Origin: Labia minor
Taxonomy: Eukaryota; Arthropoda; Insecta; Dermaptera; Spongiphoridae
Direction of reading: 5' to 3'
NCBI GenBank assembly: GCA_963082975.1
Contig: OY720348.1
Coordinates: forward strand, 20,885,146-20,949,145
DNA length: 64,000 bases
Numbering within the stretch: the stretch's first letter is position 1; each line of letters opens with the position of its first letter. The position numbers and the translations under genes were made by a program. The notes below the pieces were generated by a model that had not been told where the DNA came from, searched no databases, and was given only the letters and a program-made list of their open reading frames with translations. Shown piece by piece: positions 1 to 11,520 of this stretch.

Positions 1-180
1 TCTGTCCCTGTATTTGGTTGGAAGTTTATATGTAAAAGGTTTTAATCCATATTGTTTCAATCAGTATATTACACGTACATAAAATATTCATTTGATTTGT
101 GTTCTTACTTAAAATATATTTTAAGTTAATCAGTAAATTAATTATATATTATTATTCTATATGTGTTATATATATCTGTC

Positions 181-260
181 TATTTCCGTGACTCTACAGT
201 ACTCGAAAGTTCTTGGCCGCAACATCCACATTTCCTCAAGTGTCCCTTCATACATTGTCC
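181..260 (-). mobile_element. LINE 3'-end relic
   Basis: TCTATTTCCGTGACTCTACA and ACTCGAAAGTTCTTGGCCGC align with 56980-57060 (TCTATCTCTGTGGCTCTATG, ACTCGAAAGTTCCTGGCCGC), the complement of the end of the LINE ORF and its tail. Only about 80 bp survive. Confidence 0.5.
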
Positions 261-489
261 ACCCATATTAAAATCTTACTTGAAAATCCAATTATGAGAT
301 CAAAATTAAAATTATTTATTCATATAATCATAAAAATTAAAAGAGGTAATAATAGTCCCAATGTGAATGTTTTCAGTGTATTATATAAGTTAAAAAGGTC
401 AATATTAGAAAAATCAAAATAAAACATTCTTTGTGTTGTATTCTTTGCTCTTCTGAATTACAACATGTAGATATCAAATTTTAAAAAAT

Positions 490-760
490 TAATTTCTGAG
501 ATATGCAAAAATATTGTAATGTAATTTCATCCAAATCGGTACTGCCAATTTTGAGTCTAAATTTCCCGACACATAGACTTAATTTCTGCGGTTATTGAAT
601 ATAATATAATAATGAATATATTGAATATATATCGATAAAAATAGAGGTATGTAATAATATTGTGATGTGGTTTCATCGAAATCGGTTCAACCAATTTTGA
701 GTCTAAAACGTTAAAATTTCCAAAGAGACAGACAGACATGAAAAATTCTAAAGTCACTCT
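490..760. repeat. Tandem pair of short repeat relics
   Basis: Two related blocks, about 510-575 and 650-725, each with TTTCATC[CG]AAATCGGT followed by CCAATTTTGAGTCTAAA. The second ends in GAGACAGACAGACATG. This is a typical tail of arthropod interspersed repeats. Non-coding. Confidence 0.4.
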
Positions 761-856
761 TGGATTCTAGAGGTCATGAAACGCGAGATATTCAAAAAAT
801 TTTAAATTCACAGCAAAGTGCAGACAAAAACCTTTTTATATATAAAATATATTCAC

Positions 857-1060
857 AGGGCTGGAGAGTAATGCGTTACAAGTAACGCCGTTCCCTCCCC
901 CCGTTACTTTTTTGTAACGGGAACTGTTCCTCAAAATAAAAAGGGCAGGTAACGAATAACGAGTTCCTCCCAATTTTTTTTTTTTTTTCAATTTCGCGTT
1001 TCAGCAATTTCCGGTAAACTTCGAAAGAGTTCGGGGTGTTATGGAAAGCGGCCTTCACGA
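857..1060. mobile_element. hAT-like 5' end fragment
   Basis: CAGGGCTGGAGAGTAATGCG followed by TTACAAGTAACGCCGTT and GTTACTTTTTTGTAACGGG resembles the alternating GTAAC/GTTAC ends of some arthropod hAT MITEs. No matching right terminus is visible before the palindrome at 1085. Fragment only. Confidence 0.35.
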
Positions 1061-1084
1061 AATAAACGATACAGCCTAATTTAC

Positions 1085-1437
1085 ACGGGCTTAGTACTTG
1101 CCATTAGTTCAGGGGTGGGCAAATACTTTTAAGCGCGGGCATTTTGAACGCCCGCCGGCTCGCTGAAAAGGTTGGCTCTTATTTTGATTTTTCGTTTAAT
1201 ATGTCTCTTAAAAAAAACAAGATAAATTTTTATATTAGACATTTTGAAAATTTCTTCCGGGCCGGAGGACCATATTTCGAAAACACTAATAAAAAAAATT
1301 TATCCTTTTTTTTAGAGACATATTGAACGAAAAATCAAAATAAGAGCCAACTTTTTCAACAGGCCGGCGGGCGTTCAAAAAGTCCACACGTAAAAGTATT
1401 TGCCCACCCCTGAACTAATGACAAGTACTAAGCCCGT
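1085..1437. mobile_element. 353-bp palindromic element with hAT-like motif
   Basis: Inverted arms of more than 130 bp: ACGGGCTTAGTACTTG..CATTAGTTCAGGGGTGGGC on the left and its complement ending AAGTACTAAGCCCGT on the right. CAGGGGTGGGCAAA resembles hAT termini, but the symmetry extends 25 bp beyond it on both sides. The true end is therefore the outer ACGGGCTT, or the hAT element inserted at a symmetric site. The centre is about 60 bp and non-coding. Confidence 0.7.
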
Positions 1438-1438
1438 T

Positions 1439-2070
1439 CCTGCCATACCCTTTAAATATATAGGGTGTCTTAAAATTTCTTTAATATATAACTCTGTAGT
1501 GTATGCTTTTCTGAATCAAAAAAAAAATTAACAAAAAATCTGCATTTTCTATCGAAATTACTTCTGGTGGGACTTTAGAGTCACACACACACAACCTATA
1601 TATATATTTTTTACTCTTCTCTTTTTTTTAAATTAATATTCTATTAAAATGATAATTACAGATTAGACATTAATACCTCTATTCTACAGAAATATCAATA
1701 ATATACTTGAATTAATAATTTAATTGAATAAATTAAAAAAAAATAGTATGAAATATTAATTTAGATTAATCATATATGATTATTCGAAATTAAAATTTTT
1801 GTATTTGAATTATTCTGCGAATTTCTTTATGAATATTTTTGTATTCTTTGACAGGCGGGTAGGAATGTGTTCTTTGAACTGAACGAGGCGTCAGTCAAGC
1901 AATATTTAACTTTATATATTTTTCATATCACACAAAAATTAATTTTTAATTTTTTTCTTATTAATAACAAGAACGTGTATTCAAATTTAATAATATTATT
2001 CATATAAATAACCTTGAATCATTGTAATGTTTTTAGTTGAAGATTTATTGAAGATCAAGAAAAAAATTTT
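1439..2070. repeat. Left arm of a ~630-bp long inverted repeat
   Basis: Runs from CCTGCCATACCCT to GAAGATCAAGAAAAAAA and matches the reverse complement of 10175-10797 almost throughout. Shared landmarks include CTGAACGAGGCGTCAGTCAA, GACAGGCGGGTAGGAATGTG and AACCTTGAATCATTGTAATG. The arms enclose 8.1 kb. A palindromic element (1085-1437) ends immediately before the arm. No target-site duplication was seen. Confidence 0.85.
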
Positions 2071-4027
2071 AAGAAATAATTTTTAACTTTTTTTGATAAT
2101 GATTTTCTACCGAGTGGCTACTCATTGTACCAGGTAGGCACATGATATATAAAATTAAATTAAATTAAATCGATAATTAACAATTGCTTCTTTTTGAAAG
2201 TTTTCTCCCAATTTCATCAAAGCAACCTCTTACAAACTAAATAAATATTTAACAAACTAATAAAATATTTATCAAATTTGACTAACTGTAATATTTGTGA
2301 TGATACATTTAAGCTTCAACTAATTTTTAACAAATAATTAAGTACAAAATATAAATTTATTCAGTTGGAAAAAGACAAAATTAGGAACCAAATTTCTAAC
2401 CCTATATTTTTTGACATTAATTTAAAAATGTCCCTAATACAATTAAAACAATTAATAAACATAAATACAACAAAAAACTAAATGTATACATATATACATA
2501 CATATATACATATATATATATTTATACATCTACATATATTCATCTATATATATACACGTATGCGTTTTTGATGATTATATATATATACAATATATGTATA
2601 AATAAATTCATCATTTAATAAAATAAGATATTCTTAATAGCTACTATAAAATAATTTAATAATTGGATGCACATAATTATTAATTTTAACAAATGATCGC
2701 TAAGCTATAAAATTTAATGATTTAATGAATCCATCTAATAAAATTGCCTAGAAAAATTAGTCAAGTATTTTTGATTAATTATTTTCAATGAAAGGATAAC
2801 ACTTGTTGAGCTTATCAACCTCTTGAAGCACCTGTCGTTTAATAAATTACCTGATCCTAACCAATTTAAAGTATAAATAATAAAGTTTATTTTACAAAAA
2901 ATATTCCATATTATTAATATATATATATATATTAAAGAAATACACTAATTGATTTGATAATAAAAAATTTCACTACAAAGTAGTTCTATTATTTTGTTGT
3001 TGTTGAAATAAGAAAAGAGAAAAAAATGATGCACAGTAAAATAGGAGGTATATCCTTTGGGATATCATTACATGTCTACTATCTAGGTCCTTTATTTTTG
3101 TTTCATTTAATTGGATTTAATCAATGGCTACAATGAATATTCGCTAAGGAAAAAACATAAGATAATTATTGAGGATGTTACAAATCTATCCATATTGTTC
3201 TATGTTTACGAATTAGCAATAATTTATAGAATGAACTGATGCCATCGTGAATCATCGTTCAGATGATTTATACATGGTTAAAGATTTATGCACTCCACAA
3301 CATCCCCCGTCACGTTAATCGGATTTATTCATCTTTCAGTCCAACCAGTGAGATAAAAGAGCTGTTTGATTAAAAATTATTACAATAACAATAGATTTAA
3401 ATTGAAATACAAATGATTGGTTAACAACAAAGAAGATAGTGATTGACTACAACAATTGTTACAAATAAATTTATAGTGATAGGATATTTTTTTTTAATGA
3501 CACAAGTTAGAATTATTTAAATTATTAATAACTTAATTAAAAGAATTTTTTCCAATCCTGAGGAAACGTATCAAAATATTGCGTAATAGCGTCAGGAAAT
3601 TAGTTTTGGAAATAAAATAAAAGGTATCTTTCGGGAATTTATTGTTCTTTTAAGTTTTAAATTTGTACTCTTAAGGTTTGTTTATATATAAGCCTTTGTT
3701 CTATTTAAATCAACAACGAGACTTCCTTTGGATCATGATAGGAGTATGTACGTCTTTCTTGCGAATCTTAATTATAATATCGAATCAGAAGAGTGGCCTT
3801 TTGATTATAGTTTTGCTTGAGATCGAGGCTTGAATTTCAAGTTTCATTATATTTAAAAATTAATAAATAATTATAAATAAATTTATCATCATCATCAGAC
3901 AAACCAAGTGGACTAATATAGTAGGTGCTTGCATGTATTCTGATCATTTTTTCACTTTAAAAAAATAAAAATTGGTACACTATATATTAATTAAAATATT
4001 TTTCATCATTTTCTCCAACTATTACCC
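2071..4027. other. AT-rich, no gene seen
   Basis: AT-rich sequence with TATATACA/CATATA microsatellites (about 2485-2600). One less biased patch (3040-3380) has no recognisable coding content. Confidence 0.5.
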
Positions 4028-4299
4028 ATCTTTTTTGAAACATGGGGATATCGTGTCGAGAGATCGATTCATTTTCGCACTTCTTCAGCCTTTTTGATAC
4101 CGTTTCGAACTTCCCAGTCGAGCTGTAACAGTCTATTCTTCACAACTCTTACGTGTGGCCGAGCTTTGTCATGCAAGAGAAACACTTTGCTTCTGTTACT
4201 CGATATTGCTGGCTTTTTTTTGCAACAATACGTCTTTCAATTTGTAGACATTTGCAGTTACTTTATCATTAGGTTTTAGCAGTTTGTAATACACTAAAC
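4028..4299 (-). mobile_element. Mariner transposase relic, C-terminal half
   Basis: Read on the minus strand, this encodes VYYKLLKPNDKVTANVYKLK, a short degraded stretch, and LLHDKARPHVRVVKNRLL: the mariner region around the second catalytic Asp (HD-x-ARPH, 4153-4173). It breaks into several frames with stops. It belongs with the N-terminal half at 5170-5900. The two are separated by about 870 bp of inserted repeats exactly between the LCIW-D and VYYKLL blocks of the family. The final catalytic Asp region is not recognisable. Confidence 0.8.
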
Positions 4300-4450
4300 C
4301 AGGGGTGTCTAAACTCTTTGAGATGCGGCCCAAACGCAAATTATGAAAATATTAAATTTTTTCAATATAGTTCTAAAAAAAGGTAAAATGATTTTGGGAT
4401 TAGACTTTTAAATATTTCCGACTTTTTAAAATTTTTCAATATGGTTCTAT
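4300..4450 (+). mobile_element. hAT-like terminus inserted in the mariner
   Basis: Begins CAGGGGTGTCTAAACTC and continues through GATGCGGCCCAAACG, the style of hAT-superfamily ends. Related sequence (GTGCGGCCCAG.., ..GTGGCCCTCG) appears at about 5125-5165 before mariner coding resumes. The pieces 4300-4455 and 5105-5168 are therefore probably one non-autonomous element, itself split by the repeat at 4459-5105. No clean 8-bp target duplication was found. Confidence 0.45.
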
Positions 4451-4458
4451 AAAAAATA

Positions 4459-5105
4459 AGTTGACCTGTGGCCAGGTCCGAACCGACCGACGGTTTGAAA
4501 TAAATTAATTTCCAGCTACAGAAACAATTTCAAATAATTTTAATATATCTATTAATGTAATAAAAAACAGATATGGATATAACATAAATATTTTTAATTT
4601 TATTTTATTTATAATATATAGCTGAAGTAGCCGGCGTTGCCGGCGTTACCCGAGGCTGTGACGTCATGAAGGGCTGGGTGACGTCATATAATTTTAAATT
4701 AAGAAAAACATAATGAAGATGATTTTTCCCGAGGATAAAACCAATACATTCGTGGTGATATGTAAAAAAATCTCCTTTTGTGAAATTTGGTGCGAAAATA
4801 ACCCTTCCCTTCTTATCGTCGATCGCTAATACTACCACTTCCGGTTTCCGGATTTGCACCAAAAGTTGATCAATTCATCCCACTGATGCATTAAGTAAAT
4901 ATACCAAATTTCATCAAAATCCGTTAAGCCGTTCAGGCTGTACACATCTATACGGACGGACAGACGGACAGACGGACGGACAGATATCATGCTAAAAATA
5001 CTTTTTTCTGTTAAGAAAATGCATGATTCGTGGAGATATGTAAAAATCTCCACATGTGAAATTTGGTGTGAAAACAATACCTCCCTTACTATCGTCGGTC
5101 GGTAA
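4459..5105 (+). repeat. Interspersed element with ATAAGTTGACC start and GGTCGGT(A)n end, copy 1
   Basis: About 640 bp, closely matching 48463-49097. Landmarks in order: TTGACCTGT, a run ending TTTTAATTTTATTTTATTT, CCGGCGTTGCCGGCGTTACC, GTGACGTCATGAAGGGCTGG, AATTTCATCAAAATCCGTTA, a GGACGGACAGAC microsatellite (4954-4983), CTCCACATGTGAAATTTGG, and the end ATCGTCGGTCGGTAAAAA. No open reading frame of a known family. It inserted in an A-rich target inside an hAT-like element. Class is unassigned; it could be a SINE-like retroposon with an A tail or a non-autonomous DNA element. Confidence 0.75.
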
Positions 5106-5169
5106 AAAGGTAAGATGATATTTATGTGCGGCCCAGTATATTTTTTTGTGCAATGTGGCCCTCGAATGG

Positions 5170-5900
5170 TCATAATCTCACCATATGCACAGCAAGACTT
5201 TATGGCCATGAATAATCCCCTTCGGTGTCGATGAATGACTCCCCTGGACTAACTCATGACTTACATTTGGGATTGTAGTAGTAGATCCACTTTTCATCGT
5301 CAGTCACAATACGCTACAGAAACTCTTGTTTTTTTCTGGGCAAGCAATGAAACCGCGATTTTGAAACGGGTTGAATGGAATTTTCAGTCAATGTGGTAGC
5401 CATTTTTCCCTCATTTTGGATCTTTCTCATAGTATGTAAACTTCTCGAAACAGTTGATTCGTCAACTGCTAAGCTGTCTGAAAGTACTTTGAGAGTTAGA
5501 GGCAGGTTCTGCAATTCATTGCCTTCGAACTTTTTTGGTCCTCCAGGCCGTTCTTTGTCATTGACATCAAAATCACAACTTTTAAATCATTGAAACTGAA
5601 ACCGACAATTGGGATATGTCGGAGCAGCATCACCACAGATTTCTAAAAGTGTTTGATGAGCTTCGGCAGCAGATTTCTTCAAAACAAACAACAAAAGTAA
5701 TGAAAGTGTCGAAAATGCAATGCAAATATTTGACATTAAAATCTGTCCTGACCCCAGAATTTTGCTACGCGACCCCCTTTGGGGTCGCGACCCATAGTTT
5801 AAGAAGGCCTGCTTTAAAACATTTAGATTAAAATAAATTTTTATATTCTTCAATTTTGAGACATATTCTTTTAAAGGTTTGTTTTTAATGATCAATTCAA
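5170..5900 (-). mobile_element. Mariner transposase relic, N-terminal half
   Basis: Minus-strand frames give, in mariner order: an N-terminal helix block (FVLKKSAAEAHQTLLEICGD, 5587-5690), an acidic DFDVNDKERPG-like block, the helix-turn-helix (LTLKVLSDSLAVDESTVSRS, about 5440-5505), EGKM..TEN, ARQKK-like residues, and the first catalytic motif TDDEKW (5287-5304) followed by IYYYNPK and VLLCIW. Frameshifts and stops show it is dead. It resembles irritans/rosa-type mariners. The outer part (5726-5813) overlaps an hAT-like end, so the 5' boundary is uncertain. Confidence 0.8.
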
Positions 5901-7599
5901 TTCTTTCGGATTTACAATTTGGACATTCTGTTTCTCAATACATACACTAAAGATAATATTTTATCTTATCCCATAATATGCACTATGAACCGGTTTATTT
6001 TATTAAAGACTACAAATCTTAATTTATTTAATATCACAAGTTTTCTCCTAGATAAATTATTTTTTTTATTTTGTAATAGAATCTTTAATGTCTCTCAATT
6101 TATTATTCTTCTTAATTTTGACCCATTTATCTCTCTATTTATTTATTATAGTATTATTTTTATTTGCCTCTTTTTTTGCTAATAAATCTTCATCTTCATG
6201 TCTGTTTTATTGCAGTGTCCAGGTAGCCATATGAATTTGACCATTCTGTTCACTCAAATTATTAATTTTATTAAAACATTAATTTGAATTATAGCTGAAT
6301 AATTGCTAATGTATTAAATCATGATTTACAATTCATTAAAGAAATTAAAGTAATTTAAACATCGCCTCTTTATTAAAAAAAATAACTACACTATTTCATC
6401 CCCTTTGTCATAAACTCAACTTTATTTGTTTTGGAAAAAGGGACGAAAATATTGGCTAAATAAATATTACGACGTCAAATATTCGAAAAACGTTTTTGTA
6501 TAACTCCCATCGATAATTTATATCGATCGACCAAATTACAATCCAATGTGATGTAGTGAAAATATTTCTCCACCCTTAAAATCGCCATTTACTATCATAA
6601 ATGGTTTCCAATGTCTAATTAAATTGCTTTTGGAGTTTAAATTTAGATTTATTATATGTCACCCCCATCCCTATTACCATATGTTTTATAAATTGGATGA
6701 TGGAGTCCGAGATGAGATCTCTCATCAGAGGAAAGAGAAGAGATTGATAGCCATCGATTGGTTAAAAATAACCATGATAACACATTACAGTTTTTCGATT
6801 AGAAAAACACACAATCAATCGATTTCAACTATAAGCTTGTATTTAATTTTCTCGAAATGCAAACAAGTGGCTCTTCATGTTAACTGTACTACGTCAAGAC
6901 AAATTGGCAGAGACTGCTTCTCTCCTTTGCTTCGAGAATTATTAATTTAAGCGGATAAAAGAAGAGGCAACGATTGAACCAATTTAATCTTCAAGCGAAT
7001 CATAATTTAATCTGATGTAATATAATTCGCTCTCTCTTGAGTTGTAACCGGTGTGTGGGTAGAGGCCTCGTTGGTTCCCCTTTCACCTTTCATTCCTTAA
7101 CTGTTTCAAGATCAAGATCAAGATCCACCCCTCTATTTTGAATTCTTCAATAATCCATTTGTATATGGATTTTCTATGCTTATTAAATATTATAAATCTT
7201 ATAAATCATTTAAAAATAGGTTATTTTTTTAAATCCTATTATAGAAAAAGATATTTTATATTATTATTAATCTTGTAAATATAATATTTTAATAATTATT
7301 ATTATTTTATTAAAATTAATATTATTCCTATAACATAATAATTAATATTTATATTATCTTTGATATATTCCCTCAAAATTCTCTATTCAAATACATTTCT
7401 GTATTTAATGCAATTTGTATTATTATTAATTATCATAAAAATTTTACGAACTCCTGAGCAAAGTGTGACCTACACTAAAACAATTCCGAAAAATTTTATA
7501 GTAGTCCGCAGAACATGAGGTCGAATTGTCGAATATGTTAAAAATATGTCTTAAAAACTATGTAATATATACATACATTAAATTTATTGAAATTCAATT
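5901..7599. other. AT-rich, no gene recognised
   Basis: Short open frames (e.g. 5919-6182 and 6624-6950) lack recognisable domains. 6620-7140 is somewhat less AT-biased and includes GATCAAGATCAAGATC. Nothing assignable. Confidence 0.45.
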
Positions 7600-7995
7600 T
7601 TTCTTAAATAAAAGAAATAATATTAATTATTAATATAAATATTTTTAATTTTATTATGAAATTAAATTAAAAACCAACTATAGATTTAAAAATATTTTCT
7701 GACAACTGTCAAAATTAAATCTGTCAACTGTCAAAATGAAAGCGCTATCTATGTGTCCTGCCGATTTAAAGAAACGCTGTCTAAGATAGTTACTGACTTT
7801 ATTTAAAATTACTAAAAATTGTAAATGCTATATTTTAATTAATTTATAATTAATATTTAAGTAATTATTAGCCTATGTGTAGCTCTGATGTATTAGCTAT
7901 ATTATTGAAAAGTCATTAAAATCCATTCAGTAGTTTTTGCGTGAAAGATGGTCAGACATCCTCACAAACATCCACACATTTATAATATATATAAG

Positions 7996-8041
<46 letters not shown>
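7600..8041. repeat. Old interspersed repeat relic ending in (TA)n
   Basis: Contains AAATATTTTTAATTTTATTA near its start, a near-duplicate pair CTGACAACTGTCAAAATTAA / CTGTCAACTGTCAAAATGAA, and the phrase AAAATCCATTCAGTAGTTTT with CATCCACACATTTATAAT. This kind of sequence is common at the 3' part of arthropod interspersed repeats. It ends in a (TA)n run at about 7998-8041. No coding capacity was recognised. Confidence 0.4.
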
Positions 8042-8043
<2 letters not shown>

Positions 8044-8479
8044 AAGCTACAATATATATTCTTTTAGCATTAAGTTTTGATGCTTTGTTTATATAATTAT
8101 ACTTCGTAGTAGATTTATATTCCTTCTTTTATTTCTTTGTAAGAAATATAATTTAAATGGTGTTTTAGTTCAGTCTAGAGATGGTACAAAAACCAATGAT
8201 ATTGGGTTTTCGTGGAGTTCATTGTTATTCCTCATCTAAAAAAGACTAACGCCGAGGAAATTAATCGATGTTCAAGCGACCAGTTGCTTCATTTATAAGC
8301 GATTAACATGAGTGTTATAATCTACTTGAGCCTTCCCTGTCTCCTTTCTGATTAAAGACCTGGTTTGAGAAATTCTCAAAATACTTCCTTGAACGTCATT
8401 TCACCATCAGGAAAAAACTTTTTTGAGAGGTAAATTCGAAGATCTCATTCACATTTTTTTTTTTTTGTTTGTTTGTTTG

Positions 8480-8740
8480 GAGGAGCGATACTGCATTGGG
8501 GTTCGTAGGTGTTTTCCAAAGACAATATTAAAAAAAGCACCCAGAGCCTGGGCCTGGAGTTCAGGGCCCGGGAGTGTCGGCTCCTGTGGTCGCCCGGATG
8601 CCCGGGCCTTTTCCCGATTTCCTCTGCTCCTGGCCTCTGCTCCAAGGTCCTGGCTGATCAAGACTTCAATAAGAAAAAAAGGAAGATGAAACTGGTCCTC
8701 ATTGGTAAAACCATTTCGACAAACAAACAGGAATAAAAAA
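8480..8740. other. Isolated GC-rich block of unknown origin
   Basis: Within the 8-kb inverted-repeat segment, 8540-8660 is rich in G+C (GCCTGGGCCTGGAGTTCAGG, CGCCCGGATGCCCGGGCC). It is bracketed by GTTTGTTTGTTTGG and a complementary ACAAACAAACAGG. Open frames on both strands are overlapping and not recognisable as protein. It could be an inserted retroposon or cargo. Confidence 0.35.
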
Positions 8741-9019
8741 CAAAAAAAAGTTATTTCTAAGACCAAGAAAGAAAAGTCAAATAACCGAATAAATGTTACA
8801 CTCTGATTTATTTAAAAAAAAATTCAATAAAAAAAAATACCTTATTTCTGTAATAATGAATCTGATTGATATTAAAAAAAAACATTTCAAAGAGATGGTT
8901 TCAATTTAAAAAAATTTAATCATGAAAAATACCTATTCTAATATTGAAACATATTCATAAGGGTAAATGGAATTCGTCGGTTGGAAGACATGTTATTAAA
9001 TTGATCTTGATCTTGTAAA

Positions 9020-9300
9020 CAGGAGGCGGCAACATAATATTCTGGACGTCAGGGATTTAAGAGAGGCAGATCACGATATGCTTGTACTTAAATTGAGTTA
9101 GCAGCTCTAGCGTAGAGAACAAATTAAAAAAAAATGATACAATTTAGATAGATTAATAAGACGAAGAATATTATATTATATTATCATTTCAGAAGCCAGT
9201 TTGGATATTAAAGGAAAAGATGAAATGAAAAATTAATGAAGAATAGGAAAAGAAATGATATTAAAACGGCTTAATAAAAAATGGAAAGATAAGTATCAGT
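9020..9300 (+). mobile_element. LINE endonuclease-domain relic
   Basis: A 25-codon stretch RRRQHNILDVRDLREADHDM followed by LVLKL resembles the end of the AP-endonuclease domain of RTE-like LINEs (D-V-R...G-A-D...S-D-H-x-L-L-V). It stops soon afterwards, and only loosely similar sequence follows. Short and diverged. Confidence 0.4.
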
Positions 9301-10174
9301 TGTGCGGTAACGAAAAGACCAATCTTAAAAAATAAAATATTAGCAAATTCTCGTAAAATATTAGCAATTCAATCTCAATTGCAAGTTTTTAATCTACTTC
9401 AAAAGAATAGATTATTTATATATATATTCGGTTCAATGATCCTATTATTTTTTTTTTGTTTTTTTTTTTTTAATTTGTATTAAACTTTTCTATTTTTTCT
9501 AATTTAAACTAATAAGTATGTAAAAAAAATTTATTTTTTAAATATCTTTGATTATATTATATACTTCATAGATGTATTAGAAATAATTTTGTATTCCCTC
9601 CACTAAAATTATCTAACTTCTACCTATCTATTATTCTACATTGTTTCTAATAGTAATCGATCCGAGGATATTTAAATGAATCATAAAATAATAGGATGAT
9701 AATAAAATTTTATCTCCCAATTAAAATTATTATTTAGTAATCCTCATTTTGCATAAAAGAGGATAATAGTCAGCTAATTATAATATTATAAAACGAACGT
9801 TTGCATTATTAGTATCATTTAAAAACAACTATTCAAGTGGAAAAATAATTATTTTTAATTACATAAACTCTTTTAATTTATGTTCCTGTCCATACACTCC
9901 TCGTGAAAATATTTTTAAAATTATCATCTCCTGAGAGAATGCATATAAGACAGTTTTATTTTTTTGTTTCAACTCGTTTCATTATAATCTTATTATATTA
10001 GAGAAAATTGTTTATAGGTATATACGCGCGCGCGCGAAAATGTGTATTTATGTCTAAATGAATTTGTGATCTTGAAAATATATCTCATATATTATTAAGG
10101 AGTTTTGGAGATGAAGAATCAATCGATTTAGATAAGACTTATTTATAGGAAATATCATTTAAATTAGTTTTTCT

Positions 10175-10797
10175 TAATTTTTTTCTTGACCTTCAATAAA
10201 TCTTCAACTAAAAACATTACAATGATTCAAGGTTATTTATATGAATATTATTATTATATTTGAATACACGTTCTTGTTATTAATAAGAAAAAAATTAAAA
10301 ATTAATTTTTGATATGAAAAATATATAAAGTTAAATATTGCTTGACTGACGCCTCGTTCAGTTCAAAGAACACATTCCTACCCGCCTGACAAAGAATACA
10401 AAAATATTCATAAAGAAATTCGCAGAATAATTCAAATACAAAAATTTTAATTTCAAATAATCATATATGATTAATCTAAATTAATATTTCATACAATTTT
10501 TTTTTAATTTATTCAATTAAATTATTAATTCAAGTATATTATTGATATTTCTGTAGAATAGAGGTATTGATGTCTAATCTGTGTGTGTAATTATCATTTT
10601 AATAGAATATTAATTTAAAAAAAAGAGAAGAGTAAAAAATATATATATAGGTTGTGTATGTGACTCTAAAGTCCCACCAGAAGTAATTTCGATAGAAAAT
10701 GCAGATTTTTTGTTAATTTTTTTTTTTGATTCATAAAAGCATACATTACAGAGTTAAGTATTATAGAAATTTTAAGACATTTATAGGGTATGGCAGG
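10175..10797. repeat. Right arm of the ~630-bp long inverted repeat
   Basis: Reverse complement of 1439-2070, ending ...GGGTATGGCAGG at 10797. Differences between the arms are mainly single-base changes and small indels (e.g. in the A/T runs and microsatellites), so the two arms are recent relatives. The flank TACACAAAGCC does not match the left flank. Confidence 0.85.
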
Positions 10798-11309
10798 TAC
10801 ACAAAGCCTCAAATTTCATAGATAAATTAAATAAAAATAATATGAACAATTACCAATTTTTTTCCCCTCAAAATTACATGTCAAAATAATTGTTTTAGTT
10901 TAAGCTTTATAAATCACATTTATCTAGATAATGTTATATTTATTATGTTATACCAATATTAGTTTTCCCTGGAGGATAGTAGTTTTATAGTTTTAGTTCG
11001 TCAAAGTTGTGGCCGAGTAAATAAATCTCTCAAGTCATTTAGTTGAACATTTAATACTTTATAAATGCTAAAACTGATTAAAATTGAATATCCAATAAAA
11101 ATAATTTTCTTTATTTTTTGCCAATGTTGAAATCTTTGTGATTAATTTATAAATCATCTTTTGTCTTGCAATTAATATACTATATGATATATATTTATAT
11201 ATAAATATATATTGTTTATTTCATGATTAGTTTGAATGTTTGTGAAATGACTAGACAAAAGATTTCTTTAAATAGTTATAAGAAATAAACGATAATACAA
11301 ATATATTTC

Positions 11310-11520
11310 ACAGAACACATTCATAACCGCCCGACAAAGAATACATAAATATTCATAAAAACAATAAATTTTAATTTCGAATTATCAAATATGACTGATT
11401 TAGGTTAATTCATGCTTACTTTTTTAAATGATATGTTTAGAAGAAGTATAGATTAATCATATTTCTTCGAAATGTCTAATATGTAGTTATCATTTTTATA
11501 GAATATTAATTAAAGAAACA
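11310..11520. repeat. Third, degenerate copy of the inverted-repeat arm
   Basis: GAACACATTCATAACCGCCC, GACAAAGAATACATAAATAT and the following AT-rich stretch parallel 10365-10620 (GAACACATTCCTACCCGCCT). The orientation is the same as the right arm. It is more diverged and lacks both ends, so the arm belongs to an older, repeated family. Confidence 0.6.

Noticed and set aside
4605-5209. Two overlapping minus-strand frames (85 and 125 codons)
   Set aside because: They lie in the inserted ATAAGTTGACC repeat and encode translated microsatellite (GGACGGACAGAC). Non-coding.
8423-8766. Overlapping frames on both strands in the GC-rich block
   Set aside because: Shadow frames caused by high G+C. 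No domain recognised.
1439-10797. Maverick/Polinton interpretation of the long inverted repeat
   Set aside because: No polymerase, integrase, ATPase, protease or capsid-like ORF is visible in the interior.
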